Source: Trueperaceae bacterium
GTDB taxonomy: Bacteria; Deinococcota; Deinococci; Deinococcales; Trueperaceae
Assembly: GCA_011390455.1 (NCBI GenBank)
Contig: JAABSI010000055.1
Location: 1 to 19,484, forward strand
DNA: 19,484 bases
Reading direction: 5' to 3'
In this document: piece by piece, positions 8,533 to 14,092 of the stretch
Layout: each line of letters starts with the position of its first letter
Numbering within the stretch: position 1 is the stretch's first letter
Made by a program: the position numbers and the translations under genes
The notes under the pieces: model-generated
Seen by the model: only the letters and a program-made list of their open reading frames with translations
The model's database searches: none
Told to the model about the DNA's origin: nothing

Positions 8533-8538
8533 TAGGCT
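8533..8538 (+). promoter_or_regulatory. -10 box of the M50B-like gene (leaderless start)
   Basis: TAGGCT, then 6 nt, then ATG 8545, with no Shine-Dalgarno. No clear -35. The best example of the leaderless arrangement in this window. Confidence 0.5.
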
Positions 8539-8544
8539 CGCCCC

Positions 8545-9561
8545 ATGGCACGCCCCCACCACCGCGCGGCGACCATTCGCCTCGCGCTATGGCCCGTCCT
8601 CGTGGTCCTCGCCTTCGTGCAGGCGTACGCGGTGCTGCACGAGGGCGGGCACGCGCTGGCGGCCGCGGCGGTGGGCGGCACGGTGCGCACGATCGACGCG
8701 CGCGCGTGGTCGACCCGGCCGCATGCCTCCTACGACCTCCCCGGCGTGACCGACGGCCAGCGGGCGCTCGTGTCGGCGGCCGGCGCGCTCCTGCCGCTGG
8801 GCGTGTGGGCGGCCACGATGGCCGCGCTACCGCGGGCACTGCCGCCGACGCTGGCGTTCGTGCGCTTCTTCGTGTCGGTCGGGCTGCTCGCGGGGTTCCT
8901 GCCGTGGATCGTGCTGCCGTGGCCGGCCCTGCACGCGCGGGCTCCGCGCGACGACGTCGTGCGCTTCGCCCAGACGAGCGGCTGGCCGCCGGGCCTGATC
9001 GCCGGCCTGGCCGCCGCCCTCATGCTCGGCGGCTTCGCGCTGTTGTGGTGGCGCGCGGGCGGGCTCGCCCAGTTCCGCGCCTTGCGACGGATGAGGTCGC
9101 TCGCCGTGGCGCCCCGGACCCTGTTCGTCACGGCGGCCGTGCTGGTGGGGAGCCTCGCGCTGGCGCTCGGCCTGGTCGCGGCATACCCCATCCGCGACGC
9201 CGGCACGGAGGGCGGCGGCGTGGTCCTGCCCAGCCGCGAGCCGATCGCCGAGGTGACGCTCGACGGCGCTCCGTTCGACGGCGCGTTCGGCCACGGGGAG
9301 GCCGGCGCGACGCCCCTGCGGCTCGTGCTCGGCTTCGAGGACGTGGCGGGCGGGCCGTTCCGCATCGTGCTGACCGACGCGACCGGCACGGAGCGCGGCC
9401 TGGCGAGCTTCGGCCCGGGCACGACGATGGGCATGGCCAGCAGCCGGCCGCGGCTCGAGCTGCCCCCGGGCGCCTGGGCGCTGCGGTTGGTCGCCGAGGA
9501 CACGGTCGGGCGGTTCCGCGTGTGGATGGACGACGGTCAAGAGGACGCGCCCGGCCCCTGA
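8545..9561 (+). CDS. Putative M50B-like integral-membrane zinc metallopeptidase with C-terminal extracytoplasmic domain
   Basis: 338 residues. Hydrophobic segments at about 12-30, 72-95, 103-128, 148-168 and 192-213. HEGGH at residues 32-36 sits at the end of TM1, matching the HExxH zinc motif of intramembrane M50 proteases, followed by ALAAAAVGG as in the M50B subgroup (HExGHAxAA...GG). Further on, RDDVVRFAQTSGWP (135-148) resembles the M50B segment that supplies an Asp ligand (D136 or D137) before TM4. Residues about 214-338 are soluble and rich in beta-type sequence, probably outside the membrane; no family is recognised there. It has its own leaderless promoter and is not part of either transporter operon. 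The substrate is unknown. Proteolytic activity is inferred from the motif only. Confidence 0.75.
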   Translation: MARPHHRAATIRLALWPVLVVLAFVQAYAVLHEGGHALAAAAVGGTVRTIDARAWSTRPHASYDLPGVTDGQRALVSAAGALLPLGVWAATMAALPRALPPTLAFVRFFVSVGLLAGFLPWIVLPWPALHARAPRDDVVRFAQTSGWPPGLIAGLAAALMLGGFALLWWRAGGLAQFRALRRMRSLAVAPRTLFVTAAVLVGSLALALGLVAAYPIRDAGTEGGGVVLPSREPIAEVTLDGAPFDGAFGHGEAGATPLRLVLGFEDVAGGPFRIVLTDATGTERGLASFGPGTTMGMASSRPRLELPPGAWALRLVAEDTVGRFRVWMDDGQEDAPGP

Positions 9562-9575
9562 CGGGACCGGGCGCG
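9546..9575 (+). terminator. Hairpin at the end of the M50B-like gene
   Basis: Nine-base arms CGCGCCCGG (9546-9554) and CCGGGCGCG (9567-9575) enclose a 12-nt loop that contains the stop codon (9559-9561). There is no strong U-tract, so it is a probable but imperfect terminator. Confidence 0.45.
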
Positions 9576-9595
9576 GTCGTGGCGAATCTTGCGCT

Positions 9596-9617
9596 GCGCG
9601 CCCCGGCCGGGGCGCGC
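9596..9617 (-). terminator. 22-bp perfect palindrome downstream of the leftward dppC
   Basis: Eleven-base arms (GCGCGCCCCGG and its complement) with no spacer, 5 nt beyond the stop of the leftward permease. With the 9546-9575 hairpin it insulates two convergent units. There is no T-run on either side. Confidence 0.5.
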
Positions 9618-9622
9618 CGAAC

Positions 9623-10693
9623 TCACATGCGCGGATCGAGCGCGTCTCGCAGGGCATCCCCCAGAAGGTTGAACCCGAGGACGACGAACACGATCGCCAA
9701 TCCCGGGAACGTCGCCACGTGCGGCGCCACCGCCAGGTACTCGCGGCCCCGAGCGAGCATCAGTCCCCACTCGGGCTGCGGCGGGCGGGCGCCCAGCCCG
9801 AGGAAGCCGAGGCCGGCGGCGAACAGGATGGCGGTCGCCATCTGCAGGCTGGACTGCACGATGATCGGCGCCATCACGTTGGGGATGACGTGGTGGAAGA
9901 GCGTCGGCAGACGCCGCCTACCGAGGGCGGCCGCCGCCTCGACGTACTCGCGGTTCTTGACCTGCAGGACCGACCCGCGCACCAGGCGGGCGTAGATGGG
10001 AACGGACGCCACACCGACGGCGATCATCACGTTGCCGAGACCCGTCCCGAAGGTCGCGACGAGCACGATCGCCAGGAGGATCCCGGGGAACGCGAGCAAC
10101 GTGTCGATGACCCGCTGCACGATCATGTCGGTCGTGCCCCCGAGGAAGCCGGAGATCGCCCCTGCGGGGACCCCGACGCCGATGCCGATCGCGATGGAGA
10201 TCAAGCCGATGAACAGCGAGATCCAGGCGCCGTGGATGAGCCGGGAGAGCAGGTCGCGGCCCTGCTCGTCCGTACCTAGCGCGTAGAAGCGAACCGGGCC
10301 ATCGACGCCGAACAACCTGAGGTCACTCCCGATCAGGCCGAACATCCAGGTCCACGGGTCACCGCGGACGAGCAGGCGAACCGGGTACGCCTCGCTGTCG
10401 TCGACGCGGACACCGCCGACGGGGCTGCGGGTCACCGGGTTCACCCAGATGCCGAACTGCCCCTCGGGTCCGCGGAACGACACGCCGATGCCGGGCGGGA
10501 TGTAGGTGGCCCGCAGGCTCTGTTGGGTGGGCGGGTACGGCGCGAGGAAGGGCGCGAGCGCCACCACCACGAGGAAGAAGCTGATCACGGTGACGCCGAA
10601 GACGGCGAGCGGGTTGCGGAACAGGCGCCGGCGCCAGCGCGGCGTGCGCTTCGCCTCTCCCTGGATGGCCACGGTGGCGGGCGAATCAGTCAT
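9623..10693 (-). CDS. dppC: Peptide-type ABC importer permease, DppC-like, with enlarged extracytoplasmic loop
   Basis: Second membrane subunit of the leftward importer. TM1 at about residues 30-52, then LAPYPPTQQSLRA. The GTDEQGRDLLSRL motif starts at about 140, whereas in the other DppC of this window it lies soon after TM1; roughly residues 60-137 are therefore an extra loop, presumably outside the membrane. Later come the EAA loop EYVEAAAALGRRRLPTLFHH, FLGLGARPPQPEWGLML and the family ending NLLGDALRDALDPRM. Length 356. ATG 10693 overlaps the end of dppB by 8 nt, implying coupling. No ATPase gene follows; two GC palindromes end the unit. Lower similarity to the first DppC suggests an independent system, not a recent duplication. 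Confidence 0.92.
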   Translation of the reverse strand: MTDSPATVAIQGEAKRTPRWRRRLFRNPLAVFGVTVISFFLVVVALAPFLAPYPPTQQSLRATYIPPGIGVSFRGPEGQFGIWVNPVTRSPVGGVRVDDSEAYPVRLLVRGDPWTWMFGLIGSDLRLFGVDGPVRFYALGTDEQGRDLLSRLIHGAWISLFIGLISIAIGIGVGVPAGAISGFLGGTTDMIVQRVIDTLLAFPGILLAIVLVATFGTGLGNVMIAVGVASVPIYARLVRGSVLQVKNREYVEAAAALGRRRLPTLFHHVIPNVMAPIIVQSSLQMATAILFAAGLGFLGLGARPPQPEWGLMLARGREYLAVAPHVATFPGLAIVFVVLGFNLLGDALRDALDPRM

Positions 10694-11606
10694 AGCGGAT
10701 CCTCGGATCGATGAAGCCGTACACGAGATCGACGATCAGGTTCACCGCGATGAACGACACCGCGATCAGCAGGACGGCGCCCTGCACCACCGGGTAGTCG
10801 CGCGCCAGGATCGAGACGACCAGCAGGCTGCCGATGCCGGGCCAGGTGAACACGGTCTCGGTGATGACCGCGCCCGCGAGCAGGGCGCCGAACTGCAGGC
10901 CGATCACCGTGACCACGGGGACCAGTGCATTGCGTAACGCGTGCTTGAGCACGACGGCTCGCCAGAAGAGCCCCTTGGCACGCGCCGTGCGGACGAAGTC
11001 CTGGTTGAGCACCTCGAGCATCGAGGAGCGCGTCATGCGGGCGATGATCGCCATGCTCGACAGCCCGAGGGTCAGCGCCGGCAGCACGAGATGGCGGAGC
11101 GTCCCGCGACCGGCGACCGGGAACCAGCCGAGTTGTACCGAGAAGATCAGGATGGCTAGCAGGCCGAACCAGAAGACCGGCATCGAGACACCGATCAAGG
11201 CGCCGAGCATGACGGCCAGGTCGATGGGGCTGTTGGGCCGCAACGACGCGAGGATGCCCGCCGGTATGCCGAAGACCAGGGCCACGACGATCGCGCCGAG
11301 GGCAAGCTCGAGGGTGTTCGGGAAGAAGGTCGCGAGATCCGACGTGACGAGCCGCTTGGTCCTCGTCGACTCGCCCAGGTCACCCTGGAAGACGCCCGTG
11401 ACGAAGCGGGTGAACTGCCGTGGCATCGAGTCGTTGAGGCCGAACCGCTCGCGGATGAGCTCGATGGTCTCGGCGTCGGCGAACTCACCTGCCAACAGCT
11501 GCGCGGGATCGCCGGGGGCAAGCCGGACCATCGCGAACACGATGATCATGACCCCGAGGATCGAGGGGATCGCGATGAGCACGCGCCGGAGCGTGTATTG
11601 GAGCAA
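10686..11606 (-). CDS. dppB: Peptide-type ABC importer permease, DppB-like (TTG start)
   Basis: First membrane subunit of the leftward importer. LQYTLRRVLIAIPSILGVM is the typical DppB N-terminus leading into TM1; then RLAPGDPAQLLAGE, GDLGESTRTKR, the EAA loop DFVRTARAKGLFWRAVVLKH, FTWPGIGSLLV, and the tail YGFIDPRIRYD. I set the start at TTG 11606-11604: GAGG lies 7 nt upstream (GAGGtaacgagTTG) and the protein then begins exactly where DppB proteins usually do, giving 306 residues. The in-frame ATG at 11657 would add 17 charged residues atypical for the family. It follows the binding-protein gene after a gap of about 130 nt that contains a strong hairpin. Confidence 0.9.
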   Translation of the reverse strand: MLQYTLRRVLIAIPSILGVMIIVFAMVRLAPGDPAQLLAGEFADAETIELIRERFGLNDSMPRQFTRFVTGVFQGDLGESTRTKRLVTSDLATFFPNTLELALGAIVVALVFGIPAGILASLRPNSPIDLAVMLGALIGVSMPVFWFGLLAILIFSVQLGWFPVAGRGTLRHLVLPALTLGLSSMAIIARMTRSSMLEVLNQDFVRTARAKGLFWRAVVLKHALRNALVPVVTVIGLQFGALLAGAVITETVFTWPGIGSLLVVSILARDYPVVQGAVLLIAVSFIAVNLIVDLVYGFIDPRIRYD

Positions 11607-11701
11607 CTCGTTACCTCGTTCGTCCGTGGATTCCCATGCGCGCCGCACACCCGGCACGTACGCCGCACGTCGTGGAGATACCTTGGGTCAGATATGGAGG
11701 G

Positions 11702-11729
11702 CTGGCGCGCCCCCGAAGGGGCGCGCCAG
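11702..11729 (-). promoter_or_regulatory. UUCG-capped hairpin between binding-protein gene and dppB
   Basis: On the minus strand, arms CTGGCGCGCCCC and GGGGCGCGCCAG (12 perfect pairs) enclose TTCG, giving a C(UUCG)G tetraloop, one of the most stable RNA loops known. It starts 8 nt after the binding-protein stop and about 95 nt before dppB. There is no U-tract. It likely protects or attenuates the mRNA so that more binding protein than permease is made. Confidence 0.75.
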
Positions 11730-11737
11730 AGCAGCGG

Positions 11738-13246
11738 TCAGCGCAGGCTGACCTTGTGCGCGAGGTAGCGCTCGGTCGGATGGATGACCAGGCCCTCGAC
11801 GTTGTCGCGAACGGCGACGAGCTGCGTCTCGCTGTGCAGGAACAGCCAGGCCGCCTCGTCCCAGATGATCTGCATGGCGTCGGCGTACAGCTGCTCGCGC
11901 ACGGCAGGATCGGGGTTCGAGCGCGCCTCGTCGAGCAGGGCGTCGACGACGCTGTTGCTGTAGAACGAGCGGTTCGAGCCGTCGGGCACGTGCTGACTGG
12001 TGTGGAACAGCGCGAACAGCCCGTAGTCGGCGTCGCCGGTCACCGTGCCCCAGCCAAGCATGGCCAAGGGGACTTCGTTCTCCTCGGCGGGCACGTTGGT
12101 CTTGGCCAGGTACGCGGCCCATTCGAGCGTCTCGATGGTGGCGTCGATACCGACCTCGGCGAGCTGGCTCTGGATGGCCTCGGAGATCTGGATGTCCTGC
12201 AGGTAGCGACCGTTGGGGCTGTACAGCGTGGTGCTGAAGCCGTCCGGGTACCCGGCTTCGGCCAGGAGCGCCCGCGCCCTCTCGGGATCGTAGTCGTAGT
12301 TGCCGACCGGGGTGTACCCGAAGACGCCAGGCGAGACCGGGGCGTCCGAAACGCGCACGGCGCCACCGAGCACGAACTCGGCGATGTCTTCCTTGTTGAC
12401 CGCGTAGTTGATCGCCTGGCGCACGCGCGGATCGTTCATCGGCTCCATCGTGTTGTTGAAGTAGATGTAGATCGTGCGGACGCTCGAGACGTTCTCCACG
12501 GTCACGTTCGGGTTGGCGTTCAGGCGCGCGATGTCCTGCGGGGGCACGCGAACGGACACGTGGGCCTCGCCGGTCTCGACGAGCGCCATGCGTGTGGTGC
12601 TCTCGGGCACGGCCAGGAAGCGCAGGCCCTCGATGCCAGGCTTCTCGGCCCAGTAGCCCTCGTAACGCTTGAGGTCGACGCGCTGGCCGCGCTCCCACGA
12701 GACGAACTCGAAGGGGCCGGTGCCGACCGGGGTCTCATCGAGATCGAGGCCGGTCATGACGATGGCCGTCGAGCTGTGGGTGAGGTGCGCGAGCAGCGGC
12801 GCGAACTGCGACGCGAGCTTGACCTCGACCGTGTAGGTATCGAGAACGTTGACCTCGGAGATCCGGGTGAGGAGGAAGCGGAAGGTGTAGGCGTTGTCGG
12901 GATCGATGAAGCGATCCAGGCTCGCCTTGACTTCGTTGGCCGTCAGGGGCGTGCCGTCGTGGAAGGTGACGCCTTGACGGATGTCGAACGTCCACGTGAG
13001 GCCGTCGGCGGACACGGTGTACCCGCTGGCGAGCCACGGTTCGATCGTGCCTTCGGGGGTCAGCTCGAAGAGCGTCTCGAAGATGTGGCTGGAGACGGTG
13101 GCCGACGGGGAGTCGGTCGAGAGCGACGGGTCGAGGTTCGTGGGATCGGTGCCCTGGGCGATGATCAACGTTCCCTGTGCAAACGACCAGGACAGGACCC
13201 CGGTGATCAGCAACAGGGACAGCGTGCGGAGGCTTCCTCTAAACAT
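11738..13246 (-). CDS. ABC transporter substrate-binding protein, family 5 (peptide type)
   Basis: Secreted ligand-binding protein of the leftward importer, 502 residues. The signal peptide (FRGSLRTL, then SLLLITGVLSWSFA) is probably cleaved after A23 to leave Gln; there is no lipobox. Family 5 features: the early DPTNLDPSLSTDSPS, WTFDIRQGVTFHDGTPL, PVGTGPFEFVSWERG, NDPRVRQAINYAVNKED and YDYDPERARALLAEAGYPDG. GAGAGGAG about 6 nt upstream supports ATG 13246. The order binding protein, hairpin, dppB, dppC is the same as in the rightward system, but no peptidase or hydrolase accompanies it. A candidate promoter lies about 100 nt upstream. The ligand is unknown. Confidence 0.92.
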   Translation of the reverse strand: MFRGSLRTLSLLLITGVLSWSFAQGTLIIAQGTDPTNLDPSLSTDSPSATVSSHIFETLFELTPEGTIEPWLASGYTVSADGLTWTFDIRQGVTFHDGTPLTANEVKASLDRFIDPDNAYTFRFLLTRISEVNVLDTYTVEVKLASQFAPLLAHLTHSSTAIVMTGLDLDETPVGTGPFEFVSWERGQRVDLKRYEGYWAEKPGIEGLRFLAVPESTTRMALVETGEAHVSVRVPPQDIARLNANPNVTVENVSSVRTIYIYFNNTMEPMNDPRVRQAINYAVNKEDIAEFVLGGAVRVSDAPVSPGVFGYTPVGNYDYDPERARALLAEAGYPDGFSTTLYSPNGRYLQDIQISEAIQSQLAEVGIDATIETLEWAAYLAKTNVPAEENEVPLAMLGWGTVTGDADYGLFALFHTSQHVPDGSNRSFYSNSVVDALLDEARSNPDPAVREQLYADAMQIIWDEAAWLFLHSETQLVAVRDNVEGLVIHPTERYLAHKVSLR

Positions 13247-13347
13247 GCATTCTCCTCTCGATCGGGTCGAACGACCAGCGGTCCCCCCCTTTTGGGCGTC
13301 CGGCCCGATGCCGGCTGCGGGGGTGGACGAACGCGGGCTCGTCGCAC

Positions 13348-13377
13348 AGGGTAATGAAGATTCGCTGCAACCGTCAA
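13348..13377 (-). promoter_or_regulatory. Candidate promoter of the leftward ABC operon
   Basis: On the minus strand TTGACG (13377-13372), an 18-nt spacer, then TACCCT (13353-13348), which would give a leader of about 95 nt before the binding-protein ATG. It lies in the 300-nt divergent gap 13247-13546. The rest of that gap is GC-rich, with a C-run at 13283-13289, and shows no clear promoter for the rightward luxR-type gene. Confidence 0.4.
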
Positions 13378-13546
13378 CCTGCGCGCCGCGTCGCGCGTCG
13401 ACGCCCCTTCAGCCGCGACCTTGTCCGCGCAACCCCCGAAGCGAAGCGGGCTGCCGCCGACCGCAACCTTCTCGCAACGGCTCGCGCCTCATGATCGTGA
13501 CCCACCGACGCCCGCAAGCGATCGGAGGCACCGAGGAGGACACGAC

Positions 13547-14092
13547 ATGCGCAAGCCCAGCAAGGTCGCCACGGATATCGATGCATCTCATCCGAACTAC
13601 GAGCGGCTCATCGAGGACGTGCTTCGCCGCGCGGAGCTGATCGGTGACCACGGGCCCGCGCCATACCTCGCTCACGTGATCCTCGATTACCCGCTCACCT
13701 GGGCCATTCGACGCCTCGAGGGCCTCGACAGCGTGATGCGGGCGCGCACGCTGGTCGCGACCCAAGCCACGCACCCCGCCTACCTCGACTGCATCGGCTC
13801 GTACCACGTGTCCGGGGTCGTCTGCTCCACCGACGAGCCGGCGCTGCTGTCGGGAGTCTACGCGGCCGCAACGGCCCAGAGGACGTACCAGTGGCGGTCG
13901 GGCCTCACCTACATGGAGCTGCGCGTTACCAGAGCGCTGCTGCGCGGGCTCGACACGCGCGGCATCGCCACCAGCCTGTCGATCTCGACCAAGACGGTCA
14001 ACGCCCACATCAGCAACATCCTGTGCAAGTCGGGTGCCGAGAACCGGGCGCAGTACGTTGCGCAACTGCTGACGACGCAACCTAACGGTTGA
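13547..14092 (+). CDS. LuxR/NarL-type DNA-binding regulator with degenerate receiver-like N-terminus
   Basis: 181 residues. The C-terminal 119-175 is a LuxR/GerE helix-turn-helix: GLTYMELRVTRALLRGLDTR, then IATSLSISTKTVNAHISNIL, with the recognition helix near 147-160 and NRAQYV at the end. Residues about 65-115 (RTLVATQATHPAYLDCIGSY, VSGVVCSTDE, LLSGVYAAATAQRTY) resemble the second half of a response-regulator receiver, but the first half with the phosphorylatable Asp is not recognisable, so it is probably not controlled by a normal sensor kinase. GAGGAGG 7 nt before ATG 13547 sets the start; an in-frame GTG at 13421 lacks such a site. Its last 11 nt overlap the 3' end of the opposing large regulator. 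Targets are unknown; both neighbouring units are candidates. Confidence 0.8.
   Translation: MRKPSKVATDIDASHPNYERLIEDVLRRAELIGDHGPAPYLAHVILDYPLTWAIRRLEGLDSVMRARTLVATQATHPAYLDCIGSYHVSGVVCSTDEPALLSGVYAAATAQRTYQWRSGLTYMELRVTRALLRGLDTRGIATSLSISTKTVNAHISNILCKSGAENRAQYVAQLLTTQPNG

Noticed and set aside
11636..13354. 572-codon plus-strand ORF
   Set aside because: Antisense shadow of the leftward binding-protein gene, rich in Gly/Val/Arg/Asp without motifs.
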